The notes: generated by a model from the letters alone, not told the origin. A stretch of DNA of 64,000 nt from Streptomyces roseolilacinus (GCF_014649335.1 NZ_BMSV01000005.1:310001-374000); one strand, 5' to 3'. Numbered from the stretch's first letter, positions 42,436 to 51,406 are shown. Program-made: numbers and translations.

Positions 42436-43428
42436 ATGGAAATCCTGGTATTGGGCGGAACGGCGTGGCTCGGCAGGGAGTTGTCCCGGCAGGCGCTCGG
42501 ACGCGGCCATCGCGTGACGTGCCTCGCGCGCGGCGAGAGCGGCGGGGTCGCGGACGGCGCGGTGCTCGTCCCCGCGGACCGCCGCGACCCCGCCGCGTAC
42601 GCGCCGCTGCTCGACCGCGTGTGGGACGCCGTCGTCGAGGTGTCCTGGCAGCCGGGCTTCGTACGGGGGGCGCTCGCCGCGCTCGCCGGCACGGCCCGGC
42701 ACTGGACGTACGTCTCCTCCGTCAGCGCGTACGCCTCCCACGCCGCGATCGGCGCCGACGAGTCCGCCCCGCTCCTCACCCCGACCGACCACGACGAGGC
42801 CGACCGCTCGCTGTACGGCGAGGCGAAGGCCGCCTGCGAGCAGGCGTCGACGGCCACCGTGGGCGACCGGCTCCTCATCGCCCGCGCCGGCCTCATCGGC
42901 GGCCCGGGCGACCACAGCGGACGCTCCGGCTACTGGGTGGCCCGCGCCGCGCGCGACCCGCGGGGGCCGGTGCTGGTCCCGGACACACCGGGCCTGCCGA
43001 CCCAGGTCGTCGACGTGCGGGACCTGTCCGCGTGGCTGCTCGACGCCGCCGAGGCGGGCACCACCGGCACGTACGACGCGGTCGGCCCCGTCGTCCCCTT
43101 CCACGAGTGGATCGACCTGTCCCGCGAGGTCGCGGGGCACACCGGCCCGGTGGTCACGGCCGACTCGGCCTGGCTCCTCGCGCAGGACGTGGCCGAGTAC
43201 ATGGGCCCCGAGTCGCTGCCGATGTGGCTGGTCGAGCCCGGCTGGGAGGGCTGGTCCGCCCGCGACGGCTCCGCGGCGCGCGCGGCGGGCCTGCGCCACC
43301 GGCCCCGCGCGGACCTGCTGGCGGACACCCTCCGCTGGGAGCGCGGGCAGGGCCTGGACCGCCCCCGCCGCGCGGGCCTCAGCGCCCGGCGCGAGGGCGA
43401 ACTGCTGGACGCCCTCGCCCGGACCTGA
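42436..43428 (+). CDS. NAD-dependent epimerase/dehydratase-like reductase
   Basis: A 330-residue extended SDR. It starts [20 protein letters not shown], with the GGTxxLG nucleotide-binding motif. The active-site region reads [11 protein letters not shown] followed by [11 protein letters not shown], giving Ser, Tyr and Lys of the triad. The C-terminal half has a substrate cap with [17 protein letters not shown]. It resembles actinobacterial reductases annotated as NAD-dependent epimerase/dehydratase with unknown sugar or isoflavone-like substrate. It stands alone and is followed by about 280 bases with no gene. Confidence 0.88.
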   Translation: MEILVLGGTAWLGRELSRQALGRGHRVTCLARGESGGVADGAVLVPADRRDPAAYAPLLDRVWDAVVEVSWQPGFVRGALAALAGTARHWTYVSSVSAYASHAAIGADESAPLLTPTDHDEADRSLYGEAKAACEQASTATVGDRLLIARAGLIGGPGDHSGRSGYWVARAARDPRGPVLVPDTPGLPTQVVDVRDLSAWLLDAAEAGTTGTYDAVGPVVPFHEWIDLSREVAGHTGPVVTADSAWLLAQDVAEYMGPESLPMWLVEPGWEGWSARDGSAARAAGLRHRPRADLLADTLRWERGQGLDRPRRAGLSARREGELLDALART

Positions 43429-43712
43429 CCGGCGCCTCGGGCGACCACGGGCGGCGTGGTGGGGCGCTGGGGGACCGGTGCCCCACCGCGGGAGGGCGGG
43501 ACGAACGGGCCGACGGCCGGGAAGACCGTTCCCGGCACGGGCGGCGGGTCGCTCGGGGCCCTGGCGCGACGGCCGGGCCGGCGCGCGGTCACGGCGGCGC
43601 CCTCCCTCCCCGGGGGACGAGCACCCGCGACCGCGGCGGGCGGCTCCGCGCCCGTCATCCACCCGCGGGGCCCGGGATCCGTCAGCGGGCGGGCCCCGGC
43701 CTCACCGGGCGG

Positions 43713-44729
43713 TCACCCCGCCACGAGCCCGGGGTGGTGGCGCCGGGCGACCTCCGGGTGGGCCCGCACCCACCCCTTCAGCTCGTTGCGCCCGTACTCG
43801 GCGTGCAGGGGGTTCGCGCGGTCCTCGGCGATGCCGGGCGCGTGCTCCAGGTACGCGCCGGGAACCGTCCTGATCACCGCGTCCAGCCGCGGGTTGTAGA
43901 AGAACGGCACGGAGAAGCGCTCCACCGCCCCGGGCGGACTGACCACCCGGTGGTCGGTCGCCGACAGGTACCCGTCGGTCGCGATCTCCAGCAGCTCGCC
44001 CAGGTTGACGACGAACGCCCCCGGCCGCGGCGGCACGTCCAGGTAGCCGTCGCCGGACCGCACCTGCAGGCCGCCCACCTCGTCCTGCAGGAGCAGCGTC
44101 AGGAAGCCGTAGTCCTTGTGCGCGCCCACGCCCTGGCCGCTCCCCTCGGGCGCCGAGCCGGGGTAGCGGACGAGCTTGGTGTGCAGGTGGGGGCGCTCGG
44201 CGAAGGCGTCGTCGAAGTAGTCGGCGGGCGCGCCGAGCGCGGTCAGCAGCTCCCGCAGCAGCCGGTGCGCGACCGTGGCGAGCCGGTCCTGCCAGGCGAG
44301 GACGGCCGTACGGAGTTCCGGCAGCGCGGCGGGCCACTGGTTGGGCCCCTCCAGCCACAGGTACGCCGGATCGTCCGGCCCCACCTCGACGGCGGGCCGT
44401 TCGGCGCCGACGTCCAACTGGTCGCGCCAGTCGGAGCGGCCGCCGGTCAGCTCGTGACCGATCCGGGTGTAGCCCCGGAAGTGCGGCGAGTTCAGGTTGC
44501 TGAGCGCCAGTCGGTCCGCCTCCGGCAGGGCGAAGAACGCTCTGGTCAGCTCCATGATCCGGGAAGTCTCCCGGTCGCTGACGCCGTGTCCGGTCAGGTG
44601 GAGGAATCCCACGTCGCGTGCCGCGGCGAGCAGGTCGCGGTGGAACGCTCCGCGGGACCGCGGGTCGTTCGCCGCGGACAGGTCGATGACGGGCAGGGCG
44701 CGTTCGGTGGTGACGGTCGGGACGGACAT
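43713..44729 (-). CDS. 2-oxoglutarate/Fe(II) dioxygenase, isopenicillin-N-synthase family
   Basis: A 338-residue non-heme iron oxygenase. The N-terminal part (ALPVIDLSAAND, GFLHLTGHGV) and the C-terminal jelly roll are both present. The iron ligands are His204 and Asp206 in GAHKDYGFLTLL and His260 in ATDHRVV, and the 2-oxoglutarate-binding pair is Arg271-x-Ser273. It could hydroxylate or oxidise an amino acid or small metabolite. GGAAGG precedes the ATG. A 19-residue cysteine leader peptide is encoded 140 bases upstream on the same strand, suggesting control by translation of that leader. Confidence 0.93.
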   Translation of the reverse strand: MSVPTVTTERALPVIDLSAANDPRSRGAFHRDLLAAARDVGFLHLTGHGVSDRETSRIMELTRAFFALPEADRLALSNLNSPHFRGYTRIGHELTGGRSDWRDQLDVGAERPAVEVGPDDPAYLWLEGPNQWPAALPELRTAVLAWQDRLATVAHRLLRELLTALGAPADYFDDAFAERPHLHTKLVRYPGSAPEGSGQGVGAHKDYGFLTLLLQDEVGGLQVRSGDGYLDVPPRPGAFVVNLGELLEIATDGYLSATDHRVVSPPGAVERFSVPFFYNPRLDAVIRTVPGAYLEHAPGIAEDRANPLHAEYGRNELKGWVRAHPEVARRHHPGLVAG

Positions 44730-44871
44730 GGTGGTGGCCTTCCGTTTCGCGTGTGACGAGGCCCTGCTGCCCTGAGGGTGACGGGAACGCGGCGTACGGA
44801 GAGCACCGGCCGGAGTGTGCCGGGAGGGTGCGCCGACTGCAGGACCGTGGAGAGGTGGAGAGGGGAAGAGG

Positions 44872-44931
44872 TCAGTCCTGGCGCGGACAACTCGTGGTCG
44901 TGACGCGCACGTAGTCCACGTGTCGGCGCAT
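44872..44931 (-). CDS. Putative attenuator leader peptide
   Basis: A 19-residue reading frame, MRRHVDYVRVTTTSCPRQD, lying 142 bases upstream of the dioxygenase gene and on the same strand. The pattern (R)RHVD-x-x-RV...(S)-x-C matches the small actinobacterial leader peptides that end near a Cys codon and precede sulfur- or amino-acid-related genes. Ribosome pausing at the Cys codon would be the regulatory event. The start has no strong Shine-Dalgarno; GTG or ATG just before the RRH are both possible. Confidence 0.7.
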   Translation of the reverse strand: MRRHVDYVRVTTTSCPRQD

Positions 44932-45194
44932 CACGAGAAGAGTCACTCGCACAGCGTAGCGCGCGGCGGTCACGACGCCCAGGGACACTCGCCGCACACC
45001 CTCCGGACCGGCCTCCGTCACCCCCCGGCCACACGGCGCGCCCGGATTCGGCCAACGGTGAGGAGTCTCACAAAATGCCGATTCCGTTCGAACTTTCCTC
45101 CCGTCATGGGTCAAGATCCCTGACGACGACAAGCCCTCGCCGCCGTGGCGAGGCGGTCCGGGTGGACGCCGAGTCCTGCCGCCGTCCGGATCTG

Positions 45195-45341
45195 GTCGAC
45201 ACGAAGTGAATCGGCAGGAGTGGAGGACCCAGCAGTACCGGGGCGTGCGCACCATGGCCGTCCCTTGGGGTGAAGCCGCGTCAGCGGCCGGGCAACTTCG
45301 CCTGCCCGAACCCGACAGGTCATCCTTCGCAGGCGGATGAC
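45195..45341 (+). ncRNA. ydaO-type c-di-AMP riboswitch
   Basis: The 5' leader of the NlpC/P60 gene holds the conserved core of the ydaO/yuaA motif. GGACCCAGCAGTACCGGGG lies near 45225-45243, TTGGGGTGAAGCCGC near 45265-45279, a variable GGCCGGGCAACTTCGCC loop, and CCCGAACCCGACAGGTCAT near 45304-45322. These blocks occur in the right order and spacing. In actinobacteria this RNA binds cyclic di-AMP and controls cell-wall hydrolase genes. Exact ends are estimates. Confidence 0.85.
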
Positions 45342-45353
45342 GAAGGGTTGCGC

Positions 45354-45833
45354 ATGACCGCGCAGAATCACGTTCCGTCCGTACTGTCCCGAACCGGTGC
45401 CGTCTCGGCACTGACCCTCGCCGCCCTCGCCGGCACGCTGCTGGCACCGGGCGCCGCTCCCGCCGCGCAGGCGGCGGGCCCCGCGCACGCGACGAAGGCG
45501 CTCAACGTGGCGGCCTCCAAGAAGGGTTCGCCGTACAAGTACGGAGCCGCGGGTCCGTCCCGCTTCGACTGCTCCGGCCTGACGCTGTACGCGTACAAGA
45601 AGGCCGGCAAGAACCTGCCGCGCACCGCGCAGCAGCAGTACAACCGGACGCGCCACATCTCGGCGTCCACCCTCCAGAAGGGCGACCTGGTCTTCTTCCA
45701 CTCCGGCGGCCGCGTCTACCACGTCGGCGTCTACGCCGGGAGCAACCGGATCTGGCACGCCCCGAAGGCGGGTTCGGTGGTGAAGCTGGAGCGGATCTGG
45801 ACCAAGAAGGTCCTCTACGGCCGCGTGCGCTGA
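45354..45833 (+). CDS. Secreted NlpC/P60 cell-wall hydrolase
   Basis: A 159-residue exported endopeptidase made of a signal peptide (about 1-41, ending PAAQAAG) and one NlpC/P60 domain. The catalytic set is Cys73 in FDCSGLTLYAY, His123 in VYHVGVYAG and His135 in RIWHAP. It cleaves peptide stems of peptidoglycan. ATG 45354 follows GAAGGG by about seven bases and the riboswitch directly. The c-di-AMP riboswitch ties its expression to wall and osmotic status. A strong hairpin follows. Confidence 0.95.
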   Translation: MTAQNHVPSVLSRTGAVSALTLAALAGTLLAPGAAPAAQAAGPAHATKALNVAASKKGSPYKYGAAGPSRFDCSGLTLYAYKKAGKNLPRTAQQQYNRTRHISASTLQKGDLVFFHSGGRVYHVGVYAGSNRIWHAPKAGSVVKLERIWTKKVLYGRVR

Positions 45834-45855
45834 CGCCGGATCGGCGAGCGTCCCA

Positions 45856-45893
45856 CCGGTCGGGTCCCCACCCCGGGACGGGGATCCGACCGG
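45856..45893 (+). terminator. Terminator-like hairpin
   Basis: Stem CCGGTCGG (45856-45863) with CCGACCGG (45886-45893), extended inward by TCCCC/GGGGA, just after the NlpC/P60 stop. Confidence 0.7.
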
Positions 45894-46143
45894 AGGGGAA
45901 CCCCTCAGGGGCCCGGCGTCCCCGTCCTCGGCCGGGACCGTCCTCGGCCGGGACCGTCCTCGCGGGGGCCGTCGGCCCCGCTCCGGTCCCCTCGCCGCCC
46001 CACCCCGTGCCCGCCGCCCCGCCCTTCCGGGAAGGGGCGGCGGGCACGGTCCTGACGCCCCCCGCTGCCGCGTCCGTCCCGTCGGCCGGCGCACAGCCGG
46101 CCCCTCGTGCGTCACCTCCCGGCAGAGCCGGCGCTAGGCGCAG

Positions 46144-46299
46144 GTGACGAACGACCGCACGACCGCCCCGGACGTCAAGGTGGTCTGCCAGGACGGCGCG
46201 GAGGGCGTCTGCCACACGATGCCGCCCGCCACGACGACCACGGTCGGCGAGGGGTACGCGGGCACCCACGGCCCCGTCGTCCACGTCGCGCCCTGCTGA
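46144..46299 (+). CDS. Possible 51-residue small protein with C-terminal Cys
   Basis: A short frame beginning VTNDRTTAPDVKVVCQDGAE and ending VVHVAPC. All sense codons end in G or C, which strongly favours real coding on this strand. An in-frame TAG lies just upstream, so the start must be near GTG 46144, but no clear ribosome site is visible. It has three cysteines, one the last residue, and a run of Thr. No family recognised. The gene is followed by the Sua5-like gene. Confidence 0.5.
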   Translation: MTNDRTTAPDVKVVCQDGAEGVCHTMPPATTTTVGEGYAGTHGPVVHVAPC

Positions 46300-46340
46300 G
46301 CCTGACCGGCAGGCGCACGACGGCGCGTTAGGCTCGTCGG

Positions 46341-46961
46341 ATGGCGAAGTACTTCGATGTGCACCCCGACGACCCGCAGCGCCGCGTCATCGGCAACGTG
46401 GCCGAGATGATCCGCTCCGGCGCCCTCGTCGCGTACCCCACGGACTCCTGCTACGCACTGGGCTGCAAGCTGGGGAACCGCGAGGGCCTGGCGCGGATCC
46501 GCACCATCCGCAACCTGGACGACCGTCACCACTTCACCCTCGTCTGCCGGGACTTCGCCCAGCTCGGCCAGTTCGTGCACGTCGACAACGACGTGTTCCG
46601 GACGCTGAAGGCCGCGACGCCCGGACGCTACACCTTCATCCTCCCCGCGACGAGGGAAGTGCCGCGCCAGCTGCAGCACCCGAAGAAGAAGACCGTCGGG
46701 GTGCGCATCCCCGACCACACGGCGACCCAGGCCCTCCTCGCCGAACTGGGCGAGCCGCTCGTGTCAAGCACGCTGCTGATGCCGGGGGAGGAGGAGCCGA
46801 TGACGCAGGGCTGGGAGATCAAGGACCGGCTCGACCACGTCCTCGACGCCGTCCTCGACTCGGGTGACTGCGGTACGGCGCCGACCACGGTCGTCGACTT
46901 CTCCGGCGGCGCACCGGAGATCGTCCGCAGGGGCGCTGGCGACACGTCCCGCTTCGAGTAG
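46341..46961 (+). CDS. Sua5/YciO/YrdC-family protein (threonylcarbamoyl-AMP synthase-like)
   Basis: A 206-residue protein with the YrdC fold. It opens MAKYFDVHPDDPQRRVIGNV and has ALVAYPTDSCYALGCKLGN, the nucleotide/threonine-binding segment, plus ATPGRYTFILPATREVPR and KKTVGVRIPDH. This is the YciO branch, related to the TsaC enzymes that make threonylcarbamoyl-AMP for tRNA t6A. YciO proteins have weak or uncertain activity, so the exact role is open. It is cytosolic and a single gene. Confidence 0.92.
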   Translation: MAKYFDVHPDDPQRRVIGNVAEMIRSGALVAYPTDSCYALGCKLGNREGLARIRTIRNLDDRHHFTLVCRDFAQLGQFVHVDNDVFRTLKAATPGRYTFILPATREVPRQLQHPKKKTVGVRIPDHTATQALLAELGEPLVSSTLLMPGEEEPMTQGWEIKDRLDHVLDAVLDSGDCGTAPTTVVDFSGGAPEIVRRGAGDTSRFE

Positions 46962-47205
46962 CCACCGGGAGGGCACCGCGCCGGACCCGGCGGAGCGCCC
47001 GGCGGGCAGGAAGGATTCCTCGGGGGAGATCCGGCGGCGCCCACCCGCGGCCTTCCCCGCCCCCCCTGGGGGTGACCTCCTCCGCCCTGCCGGAACGTTT
47101 CCGCGGCCTCGCCCCGTCGCGGCGCACCCGCCTTCGGCGCCCTCCGTCCGGGCCGGGTGGTGACGGCGCCGTACGGACGCCCCCCTCCCGCCGGGGCGGA
47201 GGGTC

Positions 47206-48516
47206 TCAGAGCCGCTCGTGAGCGACCTCGTCGTCACCGGGCCGCTTCCCGCGGTGCCTGCGCCGGGCCTTGAGCAGCCGTATCCGGTCGAGACGGGAGA
47301 TGACGGGTGAGGCGCTGGTCCCGTGGACGACGACGGAGGCGAGGATGGTGAAGGTCACGACGGCCCACAGCTCTTCCGCCGGGACGTGGAAGCCCTCCGT
47401 GCCGAGGGCGTACGCGAGGTAGAACAGCGACCCGATGCCCCGGATGCCGAAGAACGCGGTCACCACGCGCTCCCGGGGACCGGCGGGGGTACCGAACTGC
47501 GCCACCCACCCGGTCAGGGGCCGGACGACGAGGAGCAGCAGCAGACCGACGAGCGCCCCCTGCCAGGTCAGGTGGGTGAGCGCGCCCTGCGCCACGAAGG
47601 CGCCGAGCAGGAAGAGCAGCCCGGCGGTCATGAGCCGTTCGACCTGCTCGACGAAGTCGTGCAGCACGGTGTGGTAGCCGTGGGCGCGCTCGGCGGCCCG
47701 GATCCGGCACGCGGTGACGAACACGGCGAGGAAGCCGTACCCGTGGACGAGTTCCGTGACCCCGTACGCCAGGAAGGTGGCGCCCAGCGCGACGAACCCG
47801 TCGCGGTGCTCGGACAGCCGCATCGACTCCCATCCGGCGCGGAAGAACATCCAGCCGAGCAGCCTGCCCACGGCGAGCCCCGCCAGGACGCCGACGACGC
47901 ACCGGTAGAGCACGTCGACCAGCAGCCACTGCCCGACCCACGCACCGGACAGTCCCGTACCGGCGGCCGCGGCCAGCGCGATCGCCGCCATGACGACGGG
48001 GAAGGCGAGCCCGTCGTTGAGCCCCGCCTCACTGGTCAGGGCGAACCGCACCTCGTCCTCGTCGTGCTCGGACTCGGTGGGCGCGCCGACCCGGACCTCG
48101 GAGGCGAGCACCGGGTCGGTGGGGGAGAGCACGGCGGCGAGCAGCAGCGCGGCGGCGGGCGGCCAGTCCAGCAACCACCAGGCGAGCAGCCCGGTGACCA
48201 CGATGGTCAGCGGCATCGTCACGCCCAGCAGCCGCCACGACGCCTGCCAGTGCCGCCACCCGACGGGTCGGTTCAGGGCGAGCCCGGCACCCATGAGGGA
48301 GACGATGACGCAGACCTCGGTGAGGTGCTCGACCCACATCCGGTCGCCCACCGGGTCGACCCCGGGCAGCGGCAGCGGTGACGCCTGGAGGGCCATTCCG
48401 CACAGCAGGAAGACGAGCGGCATGGACAACGGCCGCCCGGCCACGACCCGTGGCAGCACGGCGGCGCCGAGCGCGCCGGCCCCGAACAACGCGAAGAAGA
48501 AATCACCCGAGCTCAC
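47206..48516 (-). CDS. Cation:proton antiporter (CPA1 type)
   Basis: A 436-residue membrane protein with about 12 helices. Conserved parts include AAVLSPTDPVLASEVRVG (the TDP motif) and SEAGLNDGLAFPVVMAAIAL (the ND motif of electroneutral CPA1 antiporters), and late helices with TAFFGIRGIGSLFYLAYAL. It exchanges Na+ or K+ for protons across the inner membrane. GTG 48516 follows GAGGGG by 12 bases and begins VSSGDFFFALFG; starts up to 48603 are possible but add a cysteine/arginine-rich tail. The hydrophilic C-terminus is basic. Confidence 0.92.
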   Translation of the reverse strand: MSSGDFFFALFGAGALGAAVLPRVVAGRPLSMPLVFLLCGMALQASPLPLPGVDPVGDRMWVEHLTEVCVIVSLMGAGLALNRPVGWRHWQASWRLLGVTMPLTIVVTGLLAWWLLDWPPAAALLLAAVLSPTDPVLASEVRVGAPTESEHDEDEVRFALTSEAGLNDGLAFPVVMAAIALAAAAGTGLSGAWVGQWLLVDVLYRCVVGVLAGLAVGRLLGWMFFRAGWESMRLSEHRDGFVALGATFLAYGVTELVHGYGFLAVFVTACRIRAAERAHGYHTVLHDFVEQVERLMTAGLLFLLGAFVAQGALTHLTWQGALVGLLLLLVVRPLTGWVAQFGTPAGPRERVVTAFFGIRGIGSLFYLAYALGTEGFHVPAEELWAVVTFTILASVVVHGTSASPVISRLDRIRLLKARRRHRGKRPGDDEVAHERL

Positions 48517-48758
48517 CGCAGACGTGTGCCCCTCGTGTCCCACGAGTACGCCCACCACCCGGGCGACCCACCAGGATCGACACGCCCTCCCGCCCGGACA
48601 CACGCGGGCGCCCCACCCGTCCGCCGCCCGCCGCCCACCGCGCGGAGAGGGCCCGCCTGGGTAGGCACCCTCACCCGAACCGAGTACGCGTGCTCAGTCC
48701 CCGCCGCCCCCCGGCCGCCGACGATGACGACCGACACCGTCACCACCGGGAGACCCGC

Positions 48759-49421
48759 ATGCTCAGCCGCCTCGCCCACACCCTGGTCCCTGCCTTCGGA
48801 CGCCTCACGGTGACCGCCGACCGGGACGCGGACCTCGCGCCGGGCAGCATCGTCGCCGCCAACCACACCTCGCTCGCCGACCCCGCCGTCGTGCTCGCCG
48901 CACTGCGCCGCCTCGGCGTCGAACCGGTCGTCATGGCGACCGCGGGACTGTGGAGGGTCCCCCTGCTCGGCCGCGCGCTCACGCGCGGGGGCCACATACC
49001 CGTGCACCGGGGCGACCGCCGCGCCGCACGCGCCCTCGACCTGGCGGAGGCGGCCCTCGGCCGGGGGAGGCTCGTCCTCATCTACGCCGAAGGGGGGATC
49101 CCCGCGCGTGAGGGCGCCGCCGAGGCCGCCCCCGGCCCCTTCCGCAGCGGCCTGTCCCGCCTGGCCGGGCGCACCGGCGCACCGGTCGTCCCCCTGGGCC
49201 AGGCGGGGGCCCGCCGGGTCACGTCCGGCAGCCCGGCCCGGCAACTGGCGGGTGTCCTCAGCGCCCCGCTCCGCCGCCCCGCCCTGCACGTCCACGTGGG
49301 CGCACCGCTGACCCTGGCCGGCGACCATGTCACCGGGACCGCCCAGGCGCACGCCGCGGTGACGGCCGCCTGGCGTACGGCGGCCACCCGCCTCGACGCC
49401 TCCCCGGCCCTCGCCGCGTGA
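48759..49421 (+). CDS. 1-acylglycerol-3-phosphate acyltransferase (PlsC-like)
   Basis: A 220-residue PlsC-family acyltransferase. The catalytic NHxxxxD box is NHTSLAD (N35-D41), and the lipid-phosphate binding segment is IYAEGGIPAREG. A short hydrophobic N-terminus may touch the membrane. It would move an acyl chain to the sn-2 position of a lysophospholipid or a related acceptor. It is divergent from the antiporter gene, with about 240 bases between. Confidence 0.9.
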   Translation: MLSRLAHTLVPAFGRLTVTADRDADLAPGSIVAANHTSLADPAVVLAALRRLGVEPVVMATAGLWRVPLLGRALTRGGHIPVHRGDRRAARALDLAEAALGRGRLVLIYAEGGIPAREGAAEAAPGPFRSGLSRLAGRTGAPVVPLGQAGARRVTSGSPARQLAGVLSAPLRRPALHVHVGAPLTLAGDHVTGTAQAHAAVTAAWRTAATRLDASPALAA

Positions 49422-49495
49422 CGCCCGGCCCCTCTCCCCTATAAGCGGGCCGGGCGGCACGGCCCCTCCTCACCGGTGACGTCCCGGCGGGGGCG

Positions 49496-49936
49496 TCACG
49501 CGTAGTACGCGACGTACTGGGCGGACTGCCGGGCCGGGGAGAAGCCGTCGAAGTCATCCGCTTCCTCGCAGTGCAGCAGGCGTTCCAGCGCCGCCCTGCT
49601 CTCCGCGTCCTGCCGCGACTCGAGGTAGGCATTGGTCCGGCTCAGCCCGGCACCGCAGAGGAGTTGGACGTCGATCGAGCAGTAGGCGTCGAAGCCGGCG
49701 GTCTTGGCACGCCAGATGAGCGGGACGTCATCGAGGCGGCCGGCGTGGAACAACTGGACGCAGCAGAGCTTCATCAGGAGGGTGTCGCCGTACCCCTGGC
49801 TCCGGCGCTCCAGCCGGATCTGCTCCTCCAGCAGCGTGCGCACCTCGTCGAGGCCGCGCTCGTCGGGGCGCAGGCCGTGACGCAGCAGCCACTCCTCCTC
49901 GTCCACCGGTCCTCCCGCCCTCTTCTCCGGTCCCAT
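49496..49936 (-). CDS. Uncharacterised soluble protein
   Basis: A 146-residue acidic, leucine-rich protein with no signal or membrane segment. Helical stretches include DEEEWLLRHGLRPDERGLDE, RTLLEEQIRLERRSQGYGDT and MKLCCVQLFHAGRLDDVPLIW, the last resembling an all-helical repeat. It ends QSAQYVAYYA. Similar short proteins appear in Streptomyces as hypothetical. The GC3 pattern supports the frame. Function unknown. Confidence 0.75.
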   Translation of the reverse strand: MGPEKRAGGPVDEEEWLLRHGLRPDERGLDEVRTLLEEQIRLERRSQGYGDTLLMKLCCVQLFHAGRLDDVPLIWRAKTAGFDAYCSIDVQLLCGAGLSRTNAYLESRQDAESRAALERLLHCEEADDFDGFSPARQSAQYVAYYA

Positions 49937-50061
49937 GACCCGAGCCTACGGGGCCGGGCCCCCGATCGACGGGGGGGCCGGGCGCGCGGCCGGGTCCCGC
50001 CCCGCCGGGCGCGGGTACGAGGTGGCCGGGCCGGCCGCGCTCCTCGGCGGACGGCCCGCGA

Positions 50062-51165
50062 TCAGCGCTCCGCCGACACGTCCCCAACGCGCTCACCGGT
50101 GCCCGGGCGCCGCGGCAGGAGGTAGCGCACGCCGTCGTCGGTGGAACCGTCCGGTGTGAATCCGGCGCGGGTGACGACGGCGTGGGAGGGGGCGTTGCCG
50201 TGGTCGACGGTGGCGCGCAGCACCGTCGGCTCGGGGTGGCGGAAGGCCCAGTCGGCCAGGGCGCGCAGGGCCTCCGTGGCGTAGCCCCGGCCGCGCGCGG
50301 ACTCCACGAGGTCGTAGCCGATCTCGGCCTCGCCGTCGGCGTCGGGGGCGGCGTGGAAGCCGATGCCGCCCACGGCGCGCCGGTCGGAGGCGCGGACGAT
50401 GGCGTACGTGCCCCAGCCCGGCCGGTACGTGCCCGCCTCGCGCGCCTGCACCACCATGCCCCCGGCGAACCGCGTGCCCTCCTCCGGGCCCCCTTCGGCC
50501 CACGCGAAGCCCCCGCTGCCGCCGCCGTGCAGGTCGGCCGCGACCACGGGCGACACCTCGCACAGGACGAGCCGCTCGGAGCGGATCGGGTCGGCGTACC
50601 AGCGCCAGGCCCCCAGGCGGGGCAGCCTGTCGAGGTCGCCGCGGCCGGTGGCCCACAGCAGCGTCCTCCAGGGGTCGTTCCCGCGCGGGGTGTGCGGGAA
50701 GAGCCGCTCCAGCACACGGGCGCACAGGTGTCCGGGCGGCTGCCAGCCGTGCACCCCGAGGGCGTCGAGGATGTCGTGGGTGTGCACCAGCGTCTCGACG
50801 ACCCCCATGGCCGCGAAGCCGTCACCGCCCGCGGCGCCGTACGGGTGCCAGGCCCGCACCTCGGGGGGAGTCCTGAGGACGGCGGCGGAGAGCAGCCCGC
50901 CGGTGGCCTCCACGACGCGGATCAGGCCGTCGGGGGCGGTACCCGGATCGGCGACGACGTCGAAGGGGGCGTATCCGTCGGTCGCGCGGCCCGTCAACTG
51001 GGTGGCGTAACCCACGAAGTCGCTCGCGATGTGGACGGCGGTGTCGTGGCAGCTCCACTCCAGCCCGGCCGCCGGTACGGACCAGTCCCGTTCCGCCACG
51101 TCGCGAAGTGCGGAGACGGTGGCGGTGACCGCCTCGTCGATGTCCTGTGGACCCATGATCGCCAT
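50062..51165 (-). CDS. Maleylpyruvate-isomerase-like/DinB domain fused to GNAT acetyltransferase
   Basis: A 367-residue two-domain protein. The N-terminal half (about 1-195) resembles the mycothiol-dependent maleylpyruvate isomerase N-domain of the DinB fold, with EWSCHDTAVHIASDFVGYAT and VETLVHTHDILDALGVH, including histidines placed as metal ligands. The C-terminal half (about 200-365) is a GNAT acetyltransferase, with GWGTYAIVRASDRRAVGGIG and the acetyl-CoA loop YDLVESARGRGYATEALRAL. The fusion could couple thiol handling to acetylation, but the substrate is unknown. ATG 51165 is preferred; ATG 51156 is possible. Confidence 0.88.
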   Translation of the reverse strand: MAIMGPQDIDEAVTATVSALRDVAERDWSVPAAGLEWSCHDTAVHIASDFVGYATQLTGRATDGYAPFDVVADPGTAPDGLIRVVEATGGLLSAAVLRTPPEVRAWHPYGAAGGDGFAAMGVVETLVHTHDILDALGVHGWQPPGHLCARVLERLFPHTPRGNDPWRTLLWATGRGDLDRLPRLGAWRWYADPIRSERLVLCEVSPVVAADLHGGGSGGFAWAEGGPEEGTRFAGGMVVQAREAGTYRPGWGTYAIVRASDRRAVGGIGFHAAPDADGEAEIGYDLVESARGRGYATEALRALADWAFRHPEPTVLRATVDHGNAPSHAVVTRAGFTPDGSTDDGVRYLLPRRPGTGERVGDVSAER

Positions 51166-51317
51166 GGGGACGACCCTAGGGTCCGGCCGACGCGGGCACC
51201 AGGGATTTCGCGGACGTGCGGGGGAGGGCCCGTCCGCGCACCGCACGCGTCCCCGGAGCGGTCGCCGCCGGGCACGCTCCCGGGCCGGACCACGCCCGTC
51301 CCCGGCGCCGGAGGACC

Positions 51318-51359
51318 TTGCCTAAGAGAAGTGGTAGGTTACCTAAAGGCATTAGGCAA
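51318..51359 (+). promoter_or_regulatory. Operator-like inverted repeats before the TetR gene
   Basis: TTGCCTAA (51318-51325) and TTAGGCAA (51352-51359) are exact inverted copies. Between them, TAGGTTACCTA (51335-51345) is a near-palindrome of the same CCTA/TAGG half-site. Four half-sites in 42 bases, about 50 bases before the TetR start, fit autoregulation. Confidence 0.6.
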
Positions 51360-51406
51360 TTCCCTGCTCGGCGAGGGGTTCGGCGGGGGACGGGGAGAGG
51401 AAGAGG

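Noticed and set aside
46134..46718. Minus-strand open frame across the small Cys-ending peptide and the Sua5-like gene.
   Set aside because: The Sua5-like gene on the plus strand is certain and the small plus-strand frame has full GC3; the minus frame has no family features.
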